Source: Trebonia sp963759545 (GTDB lineage Bacteria > Actinomycetota > Actinomycetes > Streptosporangiales > Streptosporangiaceae). From it: DNA of 64,000 nt. The translations under genes and the position numbers were made by a program. Of the stretch, positions 1 through 7,584 are shown piece by piece. Under the pieces are notes generated by a model. It had not been told where the DNA came from, did no database searches, and saw nothing but the letters and a program-made list of their open reading frames with translations. Position 1 is the stretch's first letter. Each line of letters begins with the position of its first letter. The stretch is from NCBI GenBank assembly GCA_963759545.1, contig CAVXAB010000031.1, forward strand, positions 62,001 through 126,000, written 5' to 3'.

Positions 1-672
1 CCCGCCGTTAAGGTTGTACGCGTAGCCGTGGGCGTTGCCCTTGCTGTCGTTGTAGAACCCAACCGCCCAGCCGGTGTCGTTGACGCCGAGCAGCTGGTTG
101 ACGGGCGGGTTGGAGTTGTTTCTGGTCGGGAAGTCGACCTTGTGGAAGCGCCCGTGCTGGCTCCAGAACCCGAAGTTGTTGTCGTCCGCCGGGGTGGCGC
201 CGTTCTGGGTGGAGAAGAAGCCGACGGTAACGCCGAAGTCATTGAGCCCGGTAACCTGCGTCTGCGCCGAGTGAGGGAAGTTGACGTTGATGAAGTTGCC
301 CTGTGAGAAGGGCGGGGTGATCGCGTATCCCTTGTTCGGGTGGCCGGCGTTGCCGCTGCCGAAGTAGCCGGCGATTTCACCCTCGTTGTTAATGCCAAGA
401 AGTTGATTAAACGTGATGTCGCGCTGGTCGTTCAGGGTGAGGACCTGAAAGCCGCCCGCCTTGCCGTTGGCTATTTGCGCCGCGCTGCTCGTGCTCGATC
501 CGGACAGCGTCACATTCTCAGCCCCGCTCGCGCTGGTGCCGCCGAACGCGGAACAGCCAGCGGCCGCGAGCGCCGCGGTCAGCACCGCTGCCCCTGACAG
601 GAGCGCGCGCGGGCGGAACTTACCGGGGATGAATCCAGCGGCCCTGCCGGGCGTCCTGATCGCGATCTTCAT
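1..672 (-). CDS. HAF-repeat secreted lipoprotein (3' end beyond window)
   Basis: The reading frame is open from an ATG at 672 to the window edge (224 codons, no stop), so the C-terminus is missing. A strong ribosome site (AAAGGACCTCC) lies just before the ATG. The N-terminus is basic, then hydrophobic (LLSGAAVLTAALAAAGCSAF), with a lipobox-like AAGC near residue 40, so export and lipid anchoring are likely. After a Ser/Thr-rich linker the protein has at least three units of the type LLGINNEGEIAGYF / VTGLNDFGVTVGFF / LLGVNDTGWAVGFY, each followed by an aromatic HGY/FGFW stretch. This matches the HAF extracellular repeat pattern (G-hydrophobic-ND-x-G-x-x-VG). Function is unknown; such proteins are usually exported and adhesion- or surface-related. 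Its neighbour on the same strand is the LuxR-type gene ending at 935. Confidence 0.75.
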   Translation of the reverse strand, partial: MKIAIRTPGRAAGFIPGKFRPRALLSGAAVLTAALAAAGCSAFGGTSASGAENVTLSGSSTSSAAQIANGKAGGFQVLTLNDQRDITFNQLLGINNEGEIAGYFGSGNAGHPNKGYAITPPFSQGNFINVNFPHSAQTQVTGLNDFGVTVGFFSTQNGATPADDNNFGFWSQHGRFHKVDFPTRNNSNPPVNQLLGVNDTGWAVGFYNDSKGNAHGYAYNLNGG

Positions 673-934
673 GCGGAGGTCCTTTCGGTTGGCTATTTCG
701 GCAAACAGAAAGGCCCCGCCCAACGCAGCCATTCGTGACTTGCCGGAGCCGAGCCTAACCAGCCAGCGGCGCGTCCCTCCGTGTTCAGATGACCGCTTAA
801 TGAGCACGTAAGTTCCGGCGAGGCAAACACTAAGAACTAGTAAGTATGGGAGGTCAGGCGGCGCTGCCCATCACATTTACGAAATGGCCCTTACGGTCCG
901 GTGATGCCGTTATTCGTGGACGGCACCGCTTCGC
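673..934. other. intergenic spacer, nothing recognised
   Basis: Spacer of 262 bases between the HAF-lipoprotein start and the end of the LuxR-type gene. It must contain the lipoprotein promoter. No RNA gene, convincing open frame or repeat seen. Confidence 0.4.
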
Positions 935-1453
935 TCACAACAGGCCAGCCTGGAGCGCCAGGCGGGTGAGGTCGGCGCGGCGGCGGCATCCGGTCTTGTC
1001 CCTGATGCGGTCCAGGTGGGAGCTGACCGTGCACGGGCTGATGAACAACTCGGCGGCGATTTGCGTGTCGGTGCGGCCCCGCGCGACCAGGATGAGCAGC
1101 TCGCGCTCCCGTGCGCTGAGCGCTGTGCATCCCGCCACCATGCTCGCCTCGGGTGATGGCGCTGGCCCGGTCGCTCGCGCCACCGTCTCCGCGGCGGGCA
1201 TTAGTTCCCCTCGGGCCAGCGCGGACATGCGTTCAGCCCACCCAGTTACTGCCGTAGCGGTGATCCGCTCGGCTTCCCTGGCCATGGTCAGCGCCGCCCC
1301 GGTACGCGCGGCGACCGCGCCAGCCCGGCCTTGCCCGAGCAGGGCAGACGCTTGACCGCGCAGAGCGGCCGTCCGGCCTGCCAGACTGACAACGCCGTAA
1401 AGGGCGTCATGACGGCTGTAGCGGCCCGCGCCGCGAACTGTGCTCGCTGACAT
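935..1453 (-). CDS. LuxR-family DNA-binding protein, short form
   Basis: 172 residues from the ATG at 1453; an in-frame GTG at 1474 is an alternative start. The last 65 residues form a clear LuxR/FixJ helix-turn-helix: LSARERELLILVARGRTDTQ, then IAAELFISPCTVSSHLDRIR and a basic RRRADLTRLALQ helix. The N-terminal 100 residues are Ala-rich and helical with no receiver or PAS signature. They resemble the last helical repeats found in front of the HTH in large AAA/LuxR (LAL) regulators, so this may be a stand-alone short regulator or the surviving tail of a larger one. It probably binds DNA as a transcription factor; ligand and targets cannot be inferred. Confidence 0.7.
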   Translation of the reverse strand: MSASTVRGAGRYSRHDALYGVVSLAGRTAALRGQASALLGQGRAGAVAARTGAALTMAREAERITATAVTGWAERMSALARGELMPAAETVARATGPAPSPEASMVAGCTALSARERELLILVARGRTDTQIAAELFISPCTVSSHLDRIRDKTGCRRRADLTRLALQAGLL

Positions 1454-1787
1454 GACTGGGACCTCTTCTCCCACGACCTAGTGCTGTTACTCATCGGAAG
1501 CGGCTCGCGGCGGCCGGCCCAGCCTGCGCATCTCCCGCACGTGGCCGGTCACCTGACCTGCCTCCATGACAGATCTTATATCACACATCTATCATACTGA
1601 TATCAGTTTTTTATGGCAAGCCCAAGCGCGCGGCAAATGGCATCGCCTTGGTTTCTCAGTGGTGGCAGGGGATCGCGCGCAGGTCCTCGTGGGAGGCGGA
1701 CAGGTATCGTCGGCTCTCGGCGCGGTCCCGCGCATCGGCTACGCGCGGGCCGGCGTCAAACATTTCGAATGAGGATGTCAGCGACGC
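1454..1787. other. intergenic spacer with AT-rich patch
   Basis: 334 bases between the start of the LuxR-type gene and the 3' end of paaG. Positions 1565-1620 are unusually AT-rich for this genome (TTATATCACACATCTATCAT, then GATATCAGTTTTTT) and may hold a promoter. The small open frame 1566-1772 on the + strand lacks family resemblance and a ribosome site, so I do not call it a gene. Confidence 0.4.
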
Positions 1788-2561
1788 TCACGAGCCGTGG
1801 AAGGCCGGCTTCTCCTTCGCGAGGAAGGCCCGCACGGCGTTTCCGTGGTCGGCGGTCATGCCCAGCCGGCGCTGCGCGGCGCCCTCGGCGGCGAGCGAGT
1901 CAGCGAACGGGCGCGACCCCCCGTCGACGAGCAGTCGCTTGGTCTCGGCGTAGGCAGCCGTCGGCCCGGAAGCGAGCGCGGCGGCCAGCGACGCGGCCGC
2001 CGCGCGCACCTGGTCGGCGGGCACCAGCTCAAACGGCAGCCCCCAGGAGACCGCCTGCTCGGCGGTGAACGTCGTCGGCCGCAGCAGCAGGGCCCGGGCG
2101 CGCTGCATCCCGACGGCCGCGGGCAGCGTCACCGAGAGCCCGGAATCGCAGGTCAGGCCGATGCCGGTGAACGCGGTCCCGAGCACGGCGGCCTCGGCCA
2201 TGACCACGAAGTCGCACGCGAGCACGAGCCCGAGGCCAGCACCGACGCAGGTGCCGTTGACGCCGGCGACCACCGGCTTTGGCATGGTCGTGAGCATGGT
2301 GACGATGGGGTTGTAATGCTCCCGCACCGTGTCGAGCGCGGTCGCCGGGTCCTTGTCGAGGGCCGCGGCGTGCTCGGCCAGGTCCTGTCCCACGCAGAAG
2401 GCCCGGCCAGTTCCGGCCAGCACGACGGCCCGCACCTCGTCGTCGGCGGCGACGGCGCGGAGCGACTCAAGCAGCCCCTCTTTCACGGCCAGGCTCAGCG
2501 CCGGGCCTGGCAGGATAACGGAGGCGACGGCCCCGTCGCGTTCGACGGTCACACTGGTCAT
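1788..2561 (-). CDS. paaG: PaaG-type enoyl-CoA hydratase/isomerase
   Basis: 257 residues of the crotonase fold. It most likely isomerises ring-1,2-epoxyphenylacetyl-CoA to oxepin-CoA in the phenylacetate pathway. Visible features are the first oxyanion-hole segment AFCVGQDLAEH (about 55-65), the second NGTCVGAGLGLVLACD (102-117) and the Asp-Ser at 139-140 in the CDSG motif, where PaaG has its catalytic Asp. The GQDL signature is typical of PaaG rather than PaaF. I chose the ATG at 2561 because AGGGGAAGG stands just upstream and the fold starts at residue 3; a longer frame to 2657 runs across the operator. It is divergent from paaI, with a palindromic TetR-type site between them, so it is likely controlled by the nearby PaaR-like repressor. 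Confidence 0.85.
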   Translation of the reverse strand: MTSVTVERDGAVASVILPGPALSLAVKEGLLESLRAVAADDEVRAVVLAGTGRAFCVGQDLAEHAAALDKDPATALDTVREHYNPIVTMLTTMPKPVVAGVNGTCVGAGLGLVLACDFVVMAEAAVLGTAFTGIGLTCDSGLSVTLPAAVGMQRARALLLRPTTFTAEQAVSWGLPFELVPADQVRAAAASLAAALASGPTAAYAETKRLLVDGGSRPFADSLAAEGAAQRRLGMTADHGNAVRAFLAKEKPAFHGS

Positions 2562-2638
2562 AAGTGTCAGCCTTCCCCTTAGCTGCCTGCGGACGCCTGC
2601 CCTACTCCACTTACCAGCCGCAAAGCGACGTCCTATTA

Positions 2639-2658
2639 TTGACCGAACGTTCGGCAAT
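2639..2658. promoter_or_regulatory. PaaR-type operator in paaG/paaI divergent promoter
   Basis: The sequence ACCGAACGTTCGGC (2642-2655) holds the perfect 12-bp palindrome CCGAACGTTCGG. It matches the ACCGA-N4-TCGGT site at 4170-4183 before paaZ. Both lie in phenylacetate-gene promoters next to a TetR gene, and published actinobacterial PaaR sites are of the same general ACCG-N-CGGT design. Inferred as the repressor binding site, released by phenylacetyl-CoA in known systems. Confidence 0.65.
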
Positions 2659-2677
2659 TATCTAGCCGGGGAGACCC

Positions 2678-3094
2678 ATGTCGCAGCCCGTCGACCAGTC
2701 CGGTCCCGTCGAGACCATGATGGCCGCTGACGCCGCCTCGCGGATGCTCGGCATCGAGCTGCTCGACTACGGCGCGGGCTGGGCCCGGGTCCAGCAGACG
2801 GTCAGGGACGACATGGTCAACGGGCACGGCATCTGCCACGGCGGCGTCATCTTCTCGCTCGCCGACACGGCCTTCGCCTGCGCCTGCAACAGCTGGGGCC
2901 CGGTCACGGTAGCGGCGGGCGCCGACATCTCCTTCATCGCGCCGGCCCGTCTTGGCGACCGGCTGACCGCCGAGGCCCGCGTGCGCGCCCGCTACGGGCG
3001 CAACGGCATCTACGACGTCGCCGTCACCCGCGGGGAGGAGCTCATCGCCGAGTTCCGCGGCCGAAGCCACGAGCTGCGCGACCGCCGTGCCTAA
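2678..3094 (+). CDS. paaI: PaaI hydroxyphenylacetyl-CoA thioesterase
   Basis: 138 residues, the usual size of a single hot-dog-fold PaaI. The signature NGHGICHGGVIFSLAD (48-63) carries the catalytic Asp63 and the HGG loop. PaaI hydrolyses dead-end ring-hydroxylated phenylacetyl-CoA species and releases CoA, protecting the pathway from stalled intermediates; it acts as a cytoplasmic tetramer. The ATG at 2678 is preceded by GGGGAGACCC. It is the first gene to the right of the shared paaG/paaI promoter and is followed by a 326-base gap holding repeat family A, so it is probably transcribed alone. Confidence 0.88.
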   Translation: MSQPVDQSGPVETMMAADAASRMLGIELLDYGAGWARVQQTVRDDMVNGHGICHGGVIFSLADTAFACACNSWGPVTVAAGADISFIAPARLGDRLTAEARVRARYGRNGIYDVAVTRGEELIAEFRGRSHELRDRRA

Positions 3095-3118
3095 GCGTCA
3101 CCACCGCGTGCCAGCCAG

Positions 3119-3357
3119 TGCCGTTGACTTGAGTGGCGGGTGGTGACGGTAGGGACCGTGCGCGCGCTGGGGCGCGGCGCCCGCGGCAGGGCGTTGCATA
3201 ATCGAAAGGATTTTTCATGATCATGTGGATTCCGCATCGTATTAGCTGCTGAACCCACATGATCATGGTCCGGGGCGCGGGCCGCCGGGGACAAACCGGA
3301 CAGAACGGGCACGTGCGGGCCCGGTGCGAAAGCCGGGAGCGCCTAGGTCAACGGCAT
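3119..3357 (+). repeat. repeat family A, copy 1 (MITE-like, with terminal inverted repeats)
   Basis: About 239 bp filling the space between paaI and paaR. Its ends are inverted: GTGCCGTTGAC at the left and GTCAACGGCAT at the right. The centre (3216-3266) is an imperfect hairpin with arms of about 21 bp, starting CATGATCATGTGGATTCCGC. The same left flank, hairpin and right flank (GGACAGAACGGGC..GTGCGGGCCCGGTGCGAA) recur at 36.7 kb and 30.0 kb, and reversed at 11.5 kb. No open frame spans it, so it looks like a small non-autonomous mobile element or a spread regulatory hairpin. Confidence 0.75.
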
Positions 3358-3420
3358 TGCGCGCTACGCACGCTTTTCCTTCCGCTTGCGAAAAAGTCTT
3401 CACGATAAGCGCACTCGCGG

Positions 3421-4047
3421 CTACCTGCGCACCCGCAGGCCGTCGAACGCGATGACGCACACCCCGTCCGCCAGGGCGGTCGCGGACACGGTCGAAGTCG
3501 GCCGGTACCACTCGACGATCGAGTTGACCGTGCCGAACAGGAGCCGCGCGGCGAGCTTCGGGTCAACGTCCGCCCTGATGTCGCCGTCCCGCTCAGCCTC
3601 CTCGACCAGGCTCGCGACCAGGGCGTCGAACGCCCTCCGGCGGGCAAGCGCCGCCCGCTCGACGTCGGTGTTGCCCCGGACGCGCAGCAGCAGCGTGACA
3701 TAGGGGAGCCGCGAGACAAGCACGGCCACCGCGTCGCGGACGAGGGTCTCGAGCCGCACGACCGCCGGCGCGTCGAGCGCGCGCGCCCGCTCGGCGGCCT
3801 CCCATAGCCCGTCGAGCGCCCGGTCGAGCGCCAGCCGGAGCAGCTCTTCCTTGCCCGACACGTGGTGGTAGATGCCGGACTTGGCGATGCCAAGGCGCTT
3901 CGACAGGTCCTCCATGCTCGCCCCGTCGTAGCCGCGCTCGTTGAAGACCTCGACCGCCGCCCGCAGCACCGCTTCCAGGTCGTGGCCGGGGCGACCGCGA
4001 CGGCGTGGTGCCTGGTCCTCGGTCGTGACCGTCACCTGTTCCGACAC
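3421..4047 (-). CDS. paaR: TetR-family regulator of the phenylacetate genes
   Basis: 208 residues from a GTG at 4047, preceded by AGGAGG; a TTG at 4083 with its own GGGAGGG site would add 12 residues. The N-terminal TetR HTH is clear: LEAVLRAAVEVFNERGYDGA, then SMEDLSKRLGIAKSGIYHHV. The rest is the helical ligand domain, with ISRLPYVTLLLRVRGN-like and LLFGTVNSIVEWYRP segments typical of this family. It lies between paaI and paaZ, opposite to paaZ, with a TACCGA-N4-TCGGTA palindrome in its own promoter region. By analogy with actinobacterial PaaR it should repress the paa operons until phenylacetyl-CoA binds. The assignment rests on context, not on a unique motif. Confidence 0.78.
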   Translation of the reverse strand: MSEQVTVTTEDQAPRRRGRPGHDLEAVLRAAVEVFNERGYDGASMEDLSKRLGIAKSGIYHHVSGKEELLRLALDRALDGLWEAAERARALDAPAVVRLETLVRDAVAVLVSRLPYVTLLLRVRGNTDVERAALARRRAFDALVASLVEEAERDGDIRADVDPKLAARLLFGTVNSIVEWYRPTSTVSATALADGVCVIAFDGLRVRR

Positions 4048-4167
4048 GCCGCGCGACCTCCTGGCTCGATGCTGAACGGTCAAGGGTATCCCTCCCGGTG
4101 CCGGGGAACCGTGACCGTGACGTTTTCTCTCGCCGGCATCTGGTCAGGCCCTCATCTATAGAGTAAA

Positions 4168-4185
4168 TTACCGAATGATCGGTAT
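4168..4185. promoter_or_regulatory. PaaR-type operator before paaZ
   Basis: The sequence TACCGAATGATCGGTA (4169-4184) has 6-bp arms around a 4-base centre, the same ACCGA-N4-TCGGT layout as 2642-2655. It sits in the only AT-rich patch between paaR and paaZ and could silence both genes. Confidence 0.65.
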
Positions 4186-4224
4186 GTAAAGAAGTGACGC
4201 CGACACAGGAACCGAGGAACGCTC

Positions 4225-6260
4225 ATGGCGGTAGTCCGCAGCTACATCGCAGGTCGCTGGTTCGCGCCGGACAGCGGCGCCCCGGTCTACGACGCGGTGA
4301 CCGGCGACCTGGTTGCCGAGGTCTCATCAGAAGGCATTGACTTCCAAGCAGCCCTCGCCTACGGCAGGCAGGTGGGCGGCCCCGCGCTGCGCGACCTGAC
4401 CTTCCACGAGCGCGCCGAGCTGGCGAAGGGGATCGGCCAGCTGCTGCGCGAGCACCGCGACGAGTTGTACGAGCTCTCCTACCGGACCGGCGCGACGCTC
4501 TTCGACTCGAAGTTCGACATCGACGGCGGCATCGGCGTCCTGCTCAGCTACGCGAGCAAGGCCAAGCGCGAGCTGCCCAACGACAAGGTGATCGTCGAGG
4601 GCCCGCCCGAGCAGCTAGGCAAGGAGGGCCAGTTCCTCGGCCAGCACCTGCTCACGCCCCAGGCTCGGGGTCGCGGTGCAGGTCAACGCCTTCAACTTCC
4701 CCGTGTGGGGGCCGCTGGAGAAGCTGGCGCCCTGCCCTTATCGCCGGCGTGCCGACCCTGATCAAGCCGGCCTCGCAGACCGGCTACCTCACCGCGCGGA
4801 TGGTGGAGCTCATCATCGGCGCGCAGATCCTGCCCGAGGGTGCGCTCCAGCTGGTCAGCGGCAGCGCGGGCGACCTGCTCGACCACCTCGGCGAGCAGGA
4901 CCTGCTCAGCTTCACCGGCTCGGCGAGCACCGCGAACCGGCTGCGCAGCCACCCGAACGTCGTCGCCAGGTCGGTCCGGTTCAACGCCGAGGCCGACTCG
5001 CTGAACATGTCGGTCCTCGGCCCCGACGCGCCCCCCGGCTCAAAAGCGTTCGACCGCTACGTCAGGCAGCTGGTCACCGAGATGACCGTCAAGGCCGGGC
5101 AGAAGTGCACCGCGATCCGCCGCGCCTTCGTCCCCGCCGCCCAGGTCGAACCGGTCGCTGAGGCCGTCAGGGAAGAGCTGGCCAAGGTCACCGTCGGCAA
5201 CCCCGCCGACAAGGCAACCAGGATGGGCGCGCTCGCCAGCCTCGACCAGCGGGAAGAGGTCCGCCGCTCGCTCAAGGCGCTCGAAGACGCCGCCACGATC
5301 GTCTTCGGCGACCCGGAGCACGTCAACGTGCAAGGCGCCGACGCCGAACGCGGCGCGTTCCTGTCCCCGATCCTGCTCAAGGCCAACGACGCGCGCCGGC
5401 AAGAACTCCACGAGGTCGAGGCGTTCGGCCCGGTCAGCACGCTGATCGGCTACAACGACACGCACGACGTCATCGAACTGGCCGCCCTCGGCAAGGGCAG
5501 CCTGGCCGGCTCGATCGTCACCGACGATCAGGACTTCGCGCGCGAGGTCGTCCTCGGCACCGCCCCCTGGCACGGCCGCCTCCTCATCCTCGACGACGAC
5601 GCCGCCCCCGAGTCCACCGGCCACGGCTCCCCGCTGCCGATGCTCGTGCACGGCGGCCCAGGCCGGGCCGGCGGCGGCGAGGAGATGGGCGGCATGCGCG
5701 GCGTCTACCACCACATGCAGCGCACCGCCATCCAGGCAAGCCCGCGCATGCTGCAGGCCGCCACCGGCCGCTGGGTCAAGGGCGCCCCGCGCAACCTCGA
5801 CGACGCCCACCCGTTCACCAAGCCGCTCAGCACCGGCTAAGAATCGGCGACACCATCCAGGCGGGCCCGCGCACGGTCACCCTGGCGGACATCGAGCATT
5901 TCGCCGAGTTCACCGGCGACACGTTCTACGCCCACATGGACGAGGAAGCCGCCGCGAAGAACCCCTTCTTCGGCGGCCGCGTCGCGCACGGCTACCTGAT
6001 CGTGTCGCTGGCGGCCGGCCTGTTCGTCCAGCCCGACTACGGCCCCGTGCTCGCCAACTACGGCATCGACAACCTGCGGTTCCTCACGCCGGTCAAGCCG
6101 GGTGACGCGATCACGGTGACCCTGACCTGCAAGCAGATCAGCCCCAGGGCCGGCGACTACGGCGAGGTCCGCTGGGACGCCGAACTCAGGAACGCCGGAC
6201 GGCACCGTCGTGGCCACCTACGACGTGCTGACCATGGTCGCCAAGGAGTGGGACGCGTGA
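4225..6260 (+). pseudogene. paaZ: paaZ: oxepin-CoA hydrolase/3-oxo-5,6-dehydrosuberyl-CoA semialdehyde dehydrogenase, disrupted by 4 indels
   Basis: PaaZ opens the oxepin ring and oxidises the aldehyde, using an N-terminal aldehyde dehydrogenase domain and a C-terminal MaoC-like hydratase. Both domains are present but in different frames. The ALDH starts at the ATG 4225 (MAVVRSYIAGRWF). One extra C near 4657-4660 and another near 4727-4729 shift the frame. The dehydrogenase then resumes (FNAEAD with the general-base Glu; VKAGQKCTAIRR with the catalytic Cys) to a TAA at 5838. One missing base there cuts off the MaoC part (RIGDTIQAGPRTVTLADIEH, FTGDTFYAHMD). A fourth indel, an extra G near 6200, hides the true end KEWDA at 6258-6260. 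Repairing all four gives one normal-length PaaZ whose stop overlaps the paaA start by GTGA. Either the gene is decayed or the assembly has consensus errors. Confidence 0.8.
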
Positions 6261-7276
6261 CCGAGCAGGACCTGGAGGCCCACTTCGCCGGCACGATCGA
6301 CAAGATGAGCAGGATCGAGCCGCGTGACTGGATGCCGGACAAGTACCGGGCGACCATGATCAGGCAGATCGCGCAGCACGCGCACTCGGAGATCATCGGC
6401 ATGCAGCCGGAGGGCAACTGGATCACCCGCGCCCCTTCGCTGCGCCGCAAGGCGATCCTCCTCGCCAAGGTGCAGGACGAGGCCGGCCACGGCATGTACC
6501 TCTACAGCGCGGCGGAAACACTAGGCGCCGACCGCGCCGACCTTACAGAAAAGCTCATCACCAGCCGCCAGAAGTACTCCTCCATCTTCAACTACCCCAC
6601 GCTCAACTACGCCGACGTCGGAGTCATCGGCTGGCTGGTCGACGGGGCCGCGATCTGCAACCAGGTGCCGCTGTGCCGCTCCTCCTACGGCCCCTACGCC
6701 CGGGCGATGATCCGCATCTGCAAGGAGGAGTCCTTTCACCAGCGGCAGGGTTACGAGCTGCTCCTGACGATGATGCGCGGCACCCAGGCGCAGCGCGACA
6801 TGGTCCAGGACGCCGTCGACCGCACCTGGTGGCCGTCGCTGATGATGTTCGGCCCGCCCGACGACGCCTCGCCCAACACCGACCAGTCGATGCGCTGGGG
6901 CATCAAGCGGCACACCAACGACGAGCTGCGCCAGCGCTTCGTCGACATGACCGTCCCGCAGGCGGAGAAGCTCGGCGTCACGCTCCCCGACCAGGAACTG
7001 CGCTGGAACCCCGAACGCGACCACTACGACTTCGGCCCCGTCGACTGGGACGAGTTCAAGGCCGTCATCTCGGGCAACGGCCCGTGCAACGCCCAGCGCG
7101 TCGCCCGGCGCAAGGCCGCCCACGACGAGGGCGCCTGGGTCCGCGAGGCCGCGCTCGCGCACGCGGCGAAGGTCGAAGGCGTGAAACCACAAGTCGTTCT
7201 GGATGATCAAAATCAAATACTGCAAGACGATCAGTCCGAACGACTTCGGCCTACTGAGGAGGCGACCCGTGACTGA
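6257..7276 (+). CDS. paaA: PaaA, catalytic subunit of phenylacetyl-CoA epoxidase
   Basis: 339 residues from a GTG at 6257 overlapping the paaZ stop. PaaA is the di-iron subunit of the PaaABCE monooxygenase that epoxidises phenylacetyl-CoA. The iron ligands are visible: Glu45 in HSEIIGMQ, E75-x-x-H78 in KVQDEAGHGMY, and E158-x-x-H161 in CKEESFHQR. Conserved stretches NYPTLNYADVGVIGWLVDG and MRWGIKRHTNDELRQRFVD follow. The last about 25 residues (DDQNQILQDDQSERLRPTEE) are encoded by a copy of repeat family B (7202-7250) and look like a foreign extension. The same element also supplies sequence just ahead of the paaB ribosome site. Part of paaABCDE. Confidence 0.92.
   Translation: MTEQDLEAHFAGTIDKMSRIEPRDWMPDKYRATMIRQIAQHAHSEIIGMQPEGNWITRAPSLRRKAILLAKVQDEAGHGMYLYSAAETLGADRADLTEKLITSRQKYSSIFNYPTLNYADVGVIGWLVDGAAICNQVPLCRSSYGPYARAMIRICKEESFHQRQGYELLLTMMRGTQAQRDMVQDAVDRTWWPSLMMFGPPDDASPNTDQSMRWGIKRHTNDELRQRFVDMTVPQAEKLGVTLPDQELRWNPERDHYDFGPVDWDEFKAVISGNGPCNAQRVARRKAAHDEGAWVREAALAHAAKVEGVKPQVVLDDQNQILQDDQSERLRPTEEATRD
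7202..7250 (+). repeat. repeat family B, copy inside paaA 3' end
   Basis: AT-richer than its surroundings. It starts GATGATCAAAATCAAATACT and ends with the hairpin CCGAA-CGAC-TTCGG (7236-7249). It shares layout and the CCGAACGACTTCGGC end with copies at 25446-25480 and 38601-38640 (reversed). Here it is translated as the PaaA tail. Confidence 0.6.
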
Positions 7277-7556
7277 CGACAGCTGGCCGCTGTTCGAGGT
7301 GTTCCTGCGCGGCAAGCGCGGGCTCAACCACGTGCACGTCGGCAGCCTGCACGCCGCCGACGCCGAGATGGCGCTGCACCACGCCCGCGACCTGTACACC
7401 CGCCGCAACGAGGGCGTTAGCATCTGGGTCGTCAGGGCGTCGGACATCACCGCGTCGAGCCCGGACGAGAAGGACCCGTTCTTCAAGCCGTCGGGCGACA
7501 AGGTGTACCGCCACCCCACGTTCTACGACATCCCCGCCGACGTCCCGCACATCTGA
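7269..7556 (+). CDS. paaB: PaaB subunit of phenylacetyl-CoA epoxidase
   Basis: 95 residues from a GTG at 7269, placed 6-7 bases after a strong GAGGAGG and overlapping the paaA stop by 8 bases. PaaB is a small structural subunit needed for the active PaaABCE complex, thought to bridge PaaAC heterodimers. Conserved family features are WPLFEVFLRGKRGLNHVHVG, LHAADAEMALHHARDLYTRR and a C-terminal FFKPSGDKVYRHPTFYDIP. The open frame runs upstream to 7203, but that part is repeat-B sequence, so the GTG start is preferred. Confidence 0.92.
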   Translation: MTDDSWPLFEVFLRGKRGLNHVHVGSLHAADAEMALHHARDLYTRRNEGVSIWVVRASDITASSPDEKDPFFKPSGDKVYRHPTFYDIPADVPHI

Positions 7557-7584
7557 GTGCACTGTCTCGAGGAGCACTGGCGAG

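Noticed and set aside
1566..1772. 68-codon + strand ORF in the AT-rich spacer
   Set aside because: No ribosome site and no family resemblance; the composition changes halfway through.
3119..3357. riboswitch or tRNA-like RNA for the hairpin elements
   Set aside because: The hairpins are inverted-repeat cores of a repeated element found before unrelated genes in both orientations. No known aptamer core or cloverleaf was seen.
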